Source: Anaerolineae bacterium (GTDB taxonomy: Bacteria; Chloroflexota; Anaerolineae; Aggregatilineales; Phototrophicaceae). Taken from it: a stretch of DNA of 64,000 nucleotides. The notes under the pieces were generated by a model. It saw only the letters and a list, made by a program, of their open reading frames with translations, did not search any database and was not told the origin of the DNA. The stretch is from positions 248,001 to 312,000 of the forward strand of contig JAJDZV010000008.1 in the NCBI GenBank assembly GCA_022824465.1, given 5' to 3'. Made by a program: the position numbers and the translations under genes. Below, in pieces: positions 46,253-54,665 of this stretch. Position 1 is the stretch's first letter, and each line of letters starts with the position of its first letter.

Positions 46253-47134
46253 TTCTTCATCTCCTTTTCTGTTAAACAATTAGATGCCTTGCCCGTCTCG
46301 GAGACGGCGGCTTCCATACCGATGCAACCCCGGAGCGGCAGTCTGCATAGGGGAGAATAGGTGGCTCATACACGGCACCCCCGGCGACTCCAATTCTTCG
46401 GTCCAGACCGTCACTGCCAAGTCCGGCAATCCCTACGCCTCGACGCAATGCCCAGTGGCTTGGCATCGCCATGCGCCAGATGCTACCGGATTATCTTGGC
46501 GCTAGCGAACAGTCCCTGCAAGCGATCGGGGGCATAGCTGCGGGTTCTGCGCCAGCCTTCTCGAGCGGCGACAGTCGCTGGAGCGTTGGATGCAAACCTT
46601 GGCCCCAATGTAGGAGTCCAGTGGCAGATCGCGAATTCAACTCCGGTCGCGCAGGCGCCAAACACGTCCAGTATCGGCAAGCCAGCGATTCTAGCGCTTG
46701 CTCTGCGATACTACAAGTCTGTCGGACAAATCAGGCGGCGATGACGCCGGCGGAATGCGCTCCGGAGCCCGTACATTCACCATGGAATTTGCGCCACGTA
46801 AAGCCTCGCATGTTCGTCCAAATGCCACGCTCGAACGTTTCAGGAAGGTTCGCCGAAATGGCAGGAATTCGTGCCTACAGACCTGTTCCCTTGCCCTTCT
46901 GCTGAATCGATATGTTTCGCAGACGAGCCAGGCCCCGGAAATAGAGCTTAACTTTGGGGCGCCGTCACTTCGGCGATGAACGGTTGCTGCGCGACGTCAT
47001 CATGTTCCAGTTCGACGAGATAATTGGTATTTCGCGACGGGATGCGCTACACTTAGCCGCAAGGTATTGCTATGCGCTCCCTGGCGCAGGTCTGCCTTAA
47101 CTCGGTAAGATGCATTTAGGAAAGGAAAACGAAA
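46253..47134 (+). other. Gene-poor stretch upstream of the ABC importer
   Basis: 882 bases without a convincing gene. Short open frames on both strands have irregular composition and no family. The last 100 bases hold a candidate promoter for the importer (47024-47053) listed separately. Confidence 0.5.
47024..47053 (+). promoter_or_regulatory. Candidate promoter of the ABC importer operon
   Basis: TTGGTA (47024-47029) and TACACT (47048-47053) are 18 bases apart, giving a leader of about 75 bases before the substrate-binding protein ATG. Match to the consensus is moderate. Confidence 0.3.
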
Positions 47135-48430
47135 ATGAAACGGCTTTTGCTACTGTTCGCGGTTTTGCTTGTCGCCCTGCCGGTGATGGCGCAAGACGAT
47201 ATGGACCCCTGCGATCTCGAAGCGCCGATGGAGGCGGCCGAAGTCAATTTTATCGGTGTAGCCTTCCCGCTGATCGAGTTCATGGCTGAAGAACTGGAAA
47301 AATGCAACTCAGTCGAGAACTTGACTGTCAATGCGCAGGTGATGGAGTCGGCCAGCTCAACGGAACAAGTCAACCTGGCACTGGCCGGCGGTGGCGATTC
47401 GCCCTGGGCGCTGCTCCACACCGACTTGTCGCGCATTGGGGAGTTGAACGAGTTTGACGCTCTGCATCCGCTCACCGACCTGGTCGAGAAATACTGGGAC
47501 GAGTACGACCTGGGCGATATTCCGCAGACGGCTTGGGATGCGGTTACGCTCGAAGGCGACATCTACGGCGTGCCTTTCATGCAGAATACCTTCCACATCT
47601 TCTACCGGTCGGATCTCTTCGAGAAGTGGGAACTGGATGCGCCGGCCACCTACGATGACGTGATTGACGCCTGCGAAGTCCTGAAGCAAGAACCGAGCAT
47701 CGACTTGCCCTTCACCATGAACCTGCATGCCGGCTGGGCTTGGGAGATCGAGTTCATGCACTTCTTGCGGGCTTTTGGCGGCTACCATCTGAATGACGAC
47801 AACACACCCGCCTTCAACAGCCCGGAAGGCGTGGCCGCATTGAACAAGATGAAGGAAGTCGTCGATGCCTGCATGGGACCCGAAGGCTTGACCTACAGCA
47901 TTGACGACAGCGAGATCGGCATGGAAACCGGCACACTGGCTTTCATCAATATCTGGGCCAGCCGCGCTGCCAACATGGACAATCCGGATCTGTCCGACTA
48001 TGTCGGCATCATCAACTTTGCGCCCGCGCCGATGCCCAATCCCGATACCGGCATCCTGGGCGGATCCGCCTGGATTGACGCCCTCTCCCTGACCAAGCGC
48101 TCGGGCGTGGATCACGACCTCGTCTTCCGCGTCGTCATGGAAACGGTCGACAAAGCCAGCCAAGGTGCAGGCGCGCTGCACGGGCCGATTTTGCGCTCGT
48201 CGGTGATCGAAGAAGGCGGCGGCGGACGCTACTTCCAGGCGATGGGCACATCCGTGGCCCAAGGCGTCGGTTCCTATTCGATTCGTCCAGCGGCGTCGCT
48301 CTTCCGCACCATACTCAGCAATTGGCTGCCGCTGGTCGGTTCCGGCGAGCTCACTGCTGAAGAGGTCCTGCAAGCGGCCGCCGACGAATATACCGCCGAA
48401 GCCACGACCCAAGGCTTCATCGACGGCTAA
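47135..48430 (+). CDS. ABC importer substrate-binding protein, sugar type
   Basis: 431 residues with an AAAGGAAAA region upstream. Signal peptide LLLLFAVLLVALPVMA with cleavage before QDD; no lipobox cysteine. The family 1 binding fold is shown by IYGVPFMQNTFHIFYRSDLFEKW, APATYDDVIDACEVLK and INIWASRAANMDN, and by the end ELTAEEVLQAAADEYTAEA. It would capture a sugar or similar polar solute outside the cell and deliver it to the two permeases that follow. Ligand unknown. A stable hairpin follows the stop. Confidence 0.92.
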   Translation: MKRLLLLFAVLLVALPVMAQDDMDPCDLEAPMEAAEVNFIGVAFPLIEFMAEELEKCNSVENLTVNAQVMESASSTEQVNLALAGGGDSPWALLHTDLSRIGELNEFDALHPLTDLVEKYWDEYDLGDIPQTAWDAVTLEGDIYGVPFMQNTFHIFYRSDLFEKWELDAPATYDDVIDACEVLKQEPSIDLPFTMNLHAGWAWEIEFMHFLRAFGGYHLNDDNTPAFNSPEGVAALNKMKEVVDACMGPEGLTYSIDDSEIGMETGTLAFINIWASRAANMDNPDLSDYVGIINFAPAPMPNPDTGILGGSAWIDALSLTKRSGVDHDLVFRVVMETVDKASQGAGALHGPILRSSVIEEGGGGRYFQAMGTSVAQGVGSYSIRPAASLFRTILSNWLPLVGSGELTAEEVLQAAADEYTAEATTQGFIDG

Positions 48431-48438
48431 AGCGAGAA

Positions 48439-48473
48439 CTTTGAAGGGGCGGGCCTCGGCTCGCCCGTCAAAG
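48439..48473 (+). promoter_or_regulatory. Intercistronic stem-loop after the substrate-binding protein gene
   Basis: CTTTGA (48439-48444) pairs with TCAAAG (48468-48473), enclosing GGGCGGGC (48447-48454) paired with GCTCGCCC (48459-48466) round CTCG. It has no T tract. Such hairpins commonly stabilise binding-protein mRNA and reduce permease expression. Confidence 0.65.
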
Positions 48474-48568
48474 CGCAATCTGTGATGGGGCGATTGACGG
48501 TCAGTGTCCACGCGACCTTGTGAATCGCCCTGCGTCGCCCTTGCAAGGCGTAACCGAAAGCCGCCAGC

Positions 48569-49432
48569 ATGAATAGACGCATATTCTTTATGTTCATGTC
48601 ACCCAGCCTCTTCGTCATGCTGATGCTGATGGTGTTTCCGCTTCTCACGTCGGTTTGGCTGAGCATGCACTTCATTACCTTTCGCAATATCAACGAGCCC
48701 GTTTTCGTCGGCTTGACCAATTATGTGGAGGTCTTCAGCGATCTGAAATTCTGGTCGGCTTTCACCTTCACCATGACTTACATCGCCATCGCCGTGCCCA
48801 TGCAGATCTTCACCGGCTTTCTGATCGCCGTACTGCTGGACCAAATCTCCAGGCGCGTCCGCGGCATTTATATCGCCGCCTTTTTGATGCCTTTCATCGT
48901 CGTGCCGATCGTCGGCACGCTGATGGTGAAGCAACTCTTCGAATCCGGCGGTCTTGTCAACTGGGCCTATCGCGAAATTGTCGGCGCGCGCTTTATTCTT
49001 ACCGAGCAGTCGGTCAAGTCGCTGATTCTCCTATACGCCCTGTGGGCGGGCACGCCTTTCTCGCTGATCGTGTTTTTCGCCGGCTTGCAAACCCTGCCGC
49101 AGGAGCTGGTCGAAGCCTCCATGATCGACGGCGCCACGCGGCTGCGGCAAATTCGGCATATTATGCTTCCCCATTTGCGCTCGCTCTTCGTATTCATATT
49201 TCTGATTTCCATCATGGATGCTTATCGCGTTTTCGATAGCGTCTTCGTGCTCACTGAGCAGAACCCGGTCTACAAAGCCGAAGTCATGATGCTGTACACC
49301 TTCCGCACCGCCATGAGCGTCACGCGCCTCGGCAAAGCCAATGCCATGTCCGTCATCACCGTGGTTATGATCCTGGTTGTGCTCTTGCCTTTCCTCTATC
49401 GCACCTACAAAGAGCAGATCGAGGAGCGCTAA
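48569..49432 (+). CDS. ABC importer permease, MalF/UgpA type
   Basis: 287 residues with six hydrophobic helices. The start FFMFMSPSLFVMLMLMVFPLLTSVWLS is the first helix. The coupling motif EAA: ELVEASMIDGATRLRQIRHIMLPHL contacts the missing ATPase. It carries the sugar through the membrane together with the next gene product, whose GTG lies one base after its stop (TAAGGTG). Confidence 0.92.
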   Translation: MNRRIFFMFMSPSLFVMLMLMVFPLLTSVWLSMHFITFRNINEPVFVGLTNYVEVFSDLKFWSAFTFTMTYIAIAVPMQIFTGFLIAVLLDQISRRVRGIYIAAFLMPFIVVPIVGTLMVKQLFESGGLVNWAYREIVGARFILTEQSVKSLILLYALWAGTPFSLIVFFAGLQTLPQELVEASMIDGATRLRQIRHIMLPHLRSLFVFIFLISIMDAYRVFDSVFVLTEQNPVYKAEVMMLYTFRTAMSVTRLGKANAMSVITVVMILVVLLPFLYRTYKEQIEER

Positions 49433-49433
49433 G

Positions 49434-50438
49434 GTGAAACGGATCGAGAATCGCTATGTTCTGGCGGTGATCTACCTCATATTGACCCTGTACGCCTGCT
49501 TCAGCGTGCTGCCCTTCTTCTGGACCACCCTGCAATCCTTCAAGACGCCGCGGCAAGCCAATGCGCGTGTGCCGCTGTTCATTTTCGAGCCGACCGCCAA
49601 GAATTACACGGAACTCTGGCTGAAGTCGGTCCCCGACGACCCAGTGTTGGTAACGCTGGTGCTATTGGCTATTTTCGGCTTGCTATCACTGATCGCCGCC
49701 AACGCCAAGCGAATTCCCGTGTCGCGCGGATACGTCTATCTGGCCGTGCTGGCTATCGGTTTCTTTGTGCTGCTTCAGATTCCAACATTCGTCAGGACCG
49801 AACGATTCTACAATTACTTCATCAACACTATAATCGTCACCGCTGGCACGATTTGTATATCCATCTCCATTGGCTGCCTTGCCGGATACGGACTGGCACG
49901 TTACACGGGCTTGGCTGGCGTCATCATATTGGTGGTCGCGCTTGGCTTCCGCTCCCTGCCGGGCTTGTCATATATCTTGCCCTATTGGTGGTTCGGCCAG
50001 CACTCGGGACTATATGACACCCATATCCTGCTGATCATTACCCTGGTCGCAATCAATCAGCCCTTTACTATCTGGATGCTGCGCAGCTTCTTCATGAACA
50101 TCCCCAAGGAGATTGAAGAGTCGGCCATGGTCGACGGCGCCAACCGCCTCACCGCGTTCATAAGCGTCATTATTCCCATCATGTGGCCCGGCATCGTCTC
50201 TACCGCGCTCTTCACGCTGCTGCTGGCTTACAGCGATTTCTTGCTCGTGCGTATCCTCACCCAATCCAATTGGACGCTGACGGTAGCGATCTCTAAGTAT
50301 GCGGGCGGAGAAGACCCGGGCCATATAACGCTGGCGGCTGCGGCGGCAGTCTCCGCTGCGATTCCTATTATTATTGTGGTTTTCATCTTTCAGGGTCAGC
50401 TGGTTAAGGGCTTGACCTCCGGCGCGGTGAAAGGCTGA
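49434..50438 (+). CDS. ABC importer permease, MalG/UgpE type, with extra helix pair
   Basis: 334 residues from the GTG at 49434, with GGAG seven bases upstream. The EAA motif is EIEESAMVDGANRLTAFISVIIPIMWPG. Relatives are usually about 275-290 residues; here the first periplasmic loop is enlarged and holds two added hydrophobic segments (VLVTLVLLAIFGLLSLIAAN and YVYLAVLAIGFFVLLQI, about residues 65-115). It overlaps neither neighbour; the MFS gene starts two bases after its stop. Confidence 0.9.
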   Translation: MKRIENRYVLAVIYLILTLYACFSVLPFFWTTLQSFKTPRQANARVPLFIFEPTAKNYTELWLKSVPDDPVLVTLVLLAIFGLLSLIAANAKRIPVSRGYVYLAVLAIGFFVLLQIPTFVRTERFYNYFINTIIVTAGTICISISIGCLAGYGLARYTGLAGVIILVVALGFRSLPGLSYILPYWWFGQHSGLYDTHILLIITLVAINQPFTIWMLRSFFMNIPKEIEESAMVDGANRLTAFISVIIPIMWPGIVSTALFTLLLAYSDFLLVRILTQSNWTLTVAISKYAGGEDPGHITLAAAAAVSAAIPIIIVVFIFQGQLVKGLTSGAVKG

Positions 50439-50440
50439 TT

Positions 50441-51667
50441 GTGGCAGCTGCGCTGAGCAAAGTCGCAGGTTCGCAACCCGCCGGCAATACGCGTTATCGC
50501 TACGTCATAGGCGCGCTCATCCTCGCGGCGCACGCATCCATCGGCTTGAATTTCTTCAACGTCACACCCTTGCTGCCGCTGGTTATCGAGGACTATGACG
50601 TATCGCGCGCGAACGCAAGCCTTCTTATCGCCTTGCCGACAATCATCAAGGCGCTGGTCGGGCTGCCCGGCAGTCTGATCGCCAACCGCTTCGGCCTCAA
50701 TCGAACATTCACGCTCAGTTGGTTCATGCTTGGCATGCTGGCGCTGTCGCCGCTCGCGCAGGATATCAACACGATGATTCTGCTCCGTCTGGTCTACGGC
50801 TTGGGCACTGGATTGTTGATGACCGCCTCGGCTGCCCTCATCATGCAATGGTTTGAGCCGCGGGAGGCGCCCATAATGAACACGCTCCTGCTGATTGTCG
50901 TGGTGACCGGGACGGCGATTTCCATCACGCTCGCCGCGCCCATGTCTCGCGTGATGAGCTGGGAAGCCGTGCTGGGGGTATTCGGCTGCTTCGGCCTGGC
51001 CGGCGCTATCGCCTGGAGCCTCTTGGGCAAGACGAAACCCGCAGAAGCCGACGCGCGCGAAGCCTTCGACCTGCGGCAAATGTGGCGCGTCTTCAGGAGT
51101 CGTACCATCCTCCTGCTCGTCGTCGGCGACGCCCTGGTCTTCATCAATTACGCCGCTATCACAAGCTGGCTGCCGACATATCTGTACGAGTTTCGCAGCA
51201 TGAGTCTCGAAGTCGCCGGCGCCATCACCGGCTTGCTGCCGTCAGTGGGCATGCTTTCAGTCATCGTCGGCGGCTACCTGACGGTGAAATTCAAGGTGAC
51301 AAGACCATTTTTCATCGTGCCCGGAATCTTGGCGGGCATGGGCAGTTTCGGCGCCTTTCTCTTGACCGATGCCTTGGCTATTCAGGTCTCGGTGATGTTA
51401 CTAGGCGTAGGCACGTGGGTCTATCAGCCGATCCTCTTGACCCTGCCAATGCAGCTTCCCTGGATGACGCCGCGCAAAATCACCGTGGTCTGGGGCGCGT
51501 CATTGACCATCGCTGGCTTCGGCATGTTTTTGTCGCCGATAATCGTCGGCGCCTCGCGTGATCTGCTGGGCAGTTTCGTCCCCGGCTTCACAATCTGGGC
51601 GCTGCTCGCCTGGTCGCTAGTGCTCACTGGCGTTTTGCTGCCGCGTAAGTCGCGCTCGGGGGCATAA
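50441..51667 (+). CDS. MFS transporter
   Basis: 408 residues with a GTG start, AAGG seven bases upstream. About 12 transmembrane helices; the cytoplasmic loop between helices 2 and 3 carries LPGSLIANRFGLNRTF in place of the usual GxLaDrxGrR. Topology and YGLGTGLLMTASAALI fit the CynX/NarK-like branch of MFS. The solute is unknown. It follows the second permease directly and so is in the importer operon. Confidence 0.88.
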   Translation: MAAALSKVAGSQPAGNTRYRYVIGALILAAHASIGLNFFNVTPLLPLVIEDYDVSRANASLLIALPTIIKALVGLPGSLIANRFGLNRTFTLSWFMLGMLALSPLAQDINTMILLRLVYGLGTGLLMTASAALIMQWFEPREAPIMNTLLLIVVVTGTAISITLAAPMSRVMSWEAVLGVFGCFGLAGAIAWSLLGKTKPAEADAREAFDLRQMWRVFRSRTILLLVVGDALVFINYAAITSWLPTYLYEFRSMSLEVAGAITGLLPSVGMLSVIVGGYLTVKFKVTRPFFIVPGILAGMGSFGAFLLTDALAIQVSVMLLGVGTWVYQPILLTLPMQLPWMTPRKITVVWGASLTIAGFGMFLSPIIVGASRDLLGSFVPGFTIWALLAWSLVLTGVLLPRKSRSGA

Positions 51668-51709
51668 CCCGGACAAATCCCCTCCGATTTCACGAAAGGA
51701 TATGAACAG

Positions 51710-52798
51710 ATGTCGAACGAACTAAACCAGCGCAACAAAGCAAAAGTCTGGGATTACTGGCAAAAGCTAAACCATGTCGGCGTAGAAAACGTGCCCGCTG
51801 TCGTCCGTGCCGCTGTGCATGATGATGTCGACTGGAACGGCTCGGCGCCCATTGACCAGCTCCGCGGCGCGGATAACCTCATCTCCGGCTTCTGGCTGCC
51901 GCTTATGCGCTCCTTCCCCGATATCAAGATCCGGCCCTACGTATTCATGGGCGGCATCGAAAGCGGCGTCTCGGAATGGGGCGGGGAAGCGGGCAGCGAA
52001 TGGGTTTCGGCTTGCGGCTACCTTATCGGGACCTTCGTCAACGACTGGCTGGGCATTCCCGCCACAGGCATCAAGACCAACATCTGGTTCGGGCAATTCT
52101 ACCGGATGGTTGAAGGCAAAATCGCCGCGAGCTACGTCCAATATGACGTGCTGTCGGTCGCGCAGCAAGCCGGCTATCAAGTGCTGCCGCCATCGCCCGG
52201 CTTTGACGGCGGCAAGATCCCCGGTCCCGTGACCAAGGACGGTATCCTGCATACCGAGCAAGACCCGCTGGAATCCCGCAAGACCATGCAAATTGTGCAA
52301 GCCATGGGCGACGGCTTGATGCGCTACGTGCGCGAGCGCGACGGCGGCGACATGGGCCGAATGGAGCAGTACCATTACTGGTCCCCCGACATGAAATGGT
52401 ACGGTCCCAGCGGTATTGGCGGCTGCTTTACCCTGGATGAATTTGAAGACTTCCACCAGCGCAATTGGCTGTACGGCTTCGGCGATCGCCAACTTGATGC
52501 CGAAACCGAGCGCGGCGGAGTCGGTGTGGGATTCATAAGCGAGGGTATGTACGCCTGCGGCGGCATTTGGGACATGGCATTCTCCTACAATCACGGCGAC
52601 TACGCCGGTATCCCAGCCACCGGCAAGCTCATGACTATGCGCGACTTCGATTGGTATCGGCGCGAGGGCGACTATCTGGTCGAGAATTGGGTGCCCATTG
52701 ATATGATCGACCTCTGCCGCCAGATGGGCGTCGACCTGATGGAGCGCCTGCGTCAGCAGATTGAATTGCGCAAGAGCGGCGCGCCCGGCTTCTGGTAA
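51710..52798 (+). CDS. SnoaL-like protein, duplicated domain (ester cyclase-like)
   Basis: 362 residues; AAGGA precedes the ATG. Two SnoaL-like halves carry the same signature: VNDWLGIPATGIKTNIWFGQFYR in the first and GDYAGIPATGKLMTMRDFDWYR in the second, each followed by a partner helix (YVQYDVLSVAQQAGYQ and ENWVPIDMIDLCRQMGVD). It lies 42 bases after the MFS gene and probably belongs to the operon, so it likely acts on the imported compound. Substrate and chemistry unknown. Confidence 0.8.
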   Translation: MSNELNQRNKAKVWDYWQKLNHVGVENVPAVVRAAVHDDVDWNGSAPIDQLRGADNLISGFWLPLMRSFPDIKIRPYVFMGGIESGVSEWGGEAGSEWVSACGYLIGTFVNDWLGIPATGIKTNIWFGQFYRMVEGKIAASYVQYDVLSVAQQAGYQVLPPSPGFDGGKIPGPVTKDGILHTEQDPLESRKTMQIVQAMGDGLMRYVRERDGGDMGRMEQYHYWSPDMKWYGPSGIGGCFTLDEFEDFHQRNWLYGFGDRQLDAETERGGVGVGFISEGMYACGGIWDMAFSYNHGDYAGIPATGKLMTMRDFDWYRREGDYLVENWVPIDMIDLCRQMGVDLMERLRQQIELRKSGAPGFW

Positions 52799-53687
52799 GC
52801 GGCAACTATCGGCCGATCTGTCGTTTCTTGCGCGGCGACCTCGCCACCGGTAGCGGCAACCAGCATGATTATCCGGCCGGCTCAGTAGGAATGCAGCAAG
52901 CCAACCCCAGCGAGCGCGTCTTTGGTACGGGCCATCCTGAAATCTGACGACTCCTCATCCCTTAGGCGTCGAACCGACCAGGCGAATTGCATTTATTCCA
53001 TCCAAGTTCGGAGATCGGAATATCGCAGCGCTATACGGGCCTGATGTTGTTCCTCAAGGTGAGAATGAAAGACAGCCGTCTCTCGGGCGCCGTTCGAGCC
53101 AAGCTTGCCATGAAGCCGCATGCGGTCACACGTGCGCTTGTGGTCCGGCCGAATGAACGGAGCGTGCACACAATGCGCAACTACGATATGATCGGACTGC
53201 AGGCCTACAATGGATGAGGCGCTCAAAGTTGGTGGCGCGGCGCCGGTCCGCAAGTCTTGCTAAGCGTAGCATGTGCGTGCATCAATCACTCAGCCTCCAT
53301 GAAAATAACCGCGTTCGAAATTGCAACAGTTGTAATCGATTTCTGTGGGGGACGCAGTCGTAAGCGCTTTTGCCGTTGCCAGCAGAAGTCGGCATCGACG
53401 CAGGGTAGGTGGGCGACCGAGCTGAAGGAACGCTTTGAGTAGGATTGAGGGCAAGTACTAGCGTTGGCCGTCGAGCGACCTGCGGATGACTTCCAATGCT
53501 GCGGTCGGCTGCATGGGATGCGCTTTACCACGATCGAGCCGCCGATGGATTACTGTCCGTTTCAGAACTACAGCCATTCACGAGAGTTGACACTCGATCT
53601 ATTGGAGTCTGTGATGGTGATGAGAAGAGGCCAGCTGGCGGGAGAGTCACGTGAGCAGGTTGTGGAGCGGATGCTACAAATATAACA

Positions 53688-53709
53688 CTATAGAAGGTTA
53701 TTTCTATAG
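53688..53709 (+). repeat. AT-rich inverted repeat
   Basis: CTATAGAA (53688-53695) is perfectly repeated in reverse as TTCTATAG (53702-53709) with the loop GGTTAT. No T tract follows, so it is not a classic terminator; it could be an operator or a trace of recombination. Confidence 0.6.
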
Positions 53710-53940
53710 ACTTACTTCTATGAGAGCAAATCTTCACTCTTGTAGGTTCACGGCTTGGACGTTCAGCACAGAGTGCGATTGTGTTTACGCAGACAGAATC
53801 GAGACATGAAGGTGGAACGGTCGGTCGCAGCGATCATATGCTTGAATCAGCGACGCTCCGGCGCCCACAGTTAGCGGTTCGGCACAGTTATAGCCCCGCC
53901 ACACTCCATGTCTTCGAATGCTGAGCCCAGCCAGCGTCGC

Positions 53941-53970
53941 TCAACTGTCCGCATAGGCGCCGTGTATAAT
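53941..53970 (+). promoter_or_regulatory. Candidate promoter upstream of yigZ-like gene
   Basis: A perfect TATAAT at 53965-53970 lies 84 bases before the ATG. The -35 region (TCAACT near 53941-53946) is weak. Confidence 0.35.
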
Positions 53971-54053
53971 AAAGTGATCTCATTCGCCCCTTGCATTCTC
54001 CAACCTGCGCGCAAACGCAGACCGTGATCGGCAAGCAAGCATACTAAGCCGAA

Positions 54054-54665
54054 ATGATTGAACCCTACCGCATACCCGTCGGAAGCGCGCACAGCGAAAT
54101 CGTGATCAGAAGGTCGCGATTCCTTTCCACAGTCCGACGCGCGTCCACAGTACCAGCTGCCCGCGACGCCATTGCCGAGCTGCGCGCTGATTTGCCAGGC
54201 GCCAGTCACTATGTGTATGCCTTCCGAGTGGGATTCGGCAATTCCGTTGTCGAAGGCATGAGCGATGATGGCGAGCCAAAAGGCACAGCGGGTCCGCCAA
54301 GTCTGGCAATTGTCCGCGGCTCAGATATCGGCGACATCCTGTTGGTGACGGCACGGTACTTCGGTGGAACCAAGCTAGGCGCCGGCGGGCTGGTCCGCGC
54401 CTATTCCGAGTCTGCCAAGCTGGCATTGAGCCGCCTATCTACCACACTCAAAATTGAGCGCCGCCTCGTCGGCATAGAACTGCCGTACGCCTTTTACAAC
54501 ATGGTGAAACTTCTAATCGAGGCGCACAAAGGCGACATTGAAGAGGTCGAGTTCGCGGGGGATGTGCTGGTGACCGCGCGCTTCCAGGTCCATGACTTGG
54601 ACCACTTTTCGCGCGAGTTACGCGAACGAAGCTCCGGCCGCATATCCCCAGTTCTGTTGGATTAG
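54054..54665 (+). CDS. YigZ/IMPACT family protein
   Basis: 203 residues. The IMPACT fold is shown by EIVIRRSRFLSTVRR, ASHYVYAFRVG, GMSDDGEPKGTAGPP and VTARYFGGTKLGAGGLVRAY, all diagnostic of YigZ. A C-terminal ferredoxin-like domain follows from about 140. The role in bacteria is unclear, probably linked to translation or RNA. The stop overlaps the convergent TPR gene by four bases. Confidence 0.93.
   Translation: MIEPYRIPVGSAHSEIVIRRSRFLSTVRRASTVPAARDAIAELRADLPGASHYVYAFRVGFGNSVVEGMSDDGEPKGTAGPPSLAIVRGSDIGDILLVTARYFGGTKLGAGGLVRAYSESAKLALSRLSTTLKIERRLVGIELPYAFYNMVKLLIEAHKGDIEEVEFAGDVLVTARFQVHDLDHFSRELRERSSGRISPVLLD

Larger units (their letters stand above)
52799..54053 (+). other. Gene-poor stretch with decayed gene starts
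   Basis: 1255 bases with no intact gene. At 53210-53263 a 17-codon frame, MDEALKVGGAAPVRKSC then stop, resembles the N-terminus of DegT-type aminotransferases. At 53299 MKITAFEIATVVIDF resembles the start of mandelate-racemase/enolase-superfamily proteins but then loses sense. A frame ending at 53685 (RFTTIEPPMDYCPFQNYSH to ERMLQI) looks like the end of another gene. I read this as a graveyard of truncated genes. Confidence 0.45.

Noticed and set aside
47357..48511. 384-residue minus-strand open frame opposite the substrate-binding protein
   Set aside because: Antisense shadow of a well-supported gene with a signal peptide and family motifs.
51767..52594. 275-residue minus-strand frame opposite the SnoaL-like gene
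   Set aside because: Antisense to a gene with duplicated family motifs; no ribosome site.
53871..54209. 112-residue minus-strand frame before yigZ
   Set aside because: Overlaps the yigZ start in antisense and shows no family or ribosome site.
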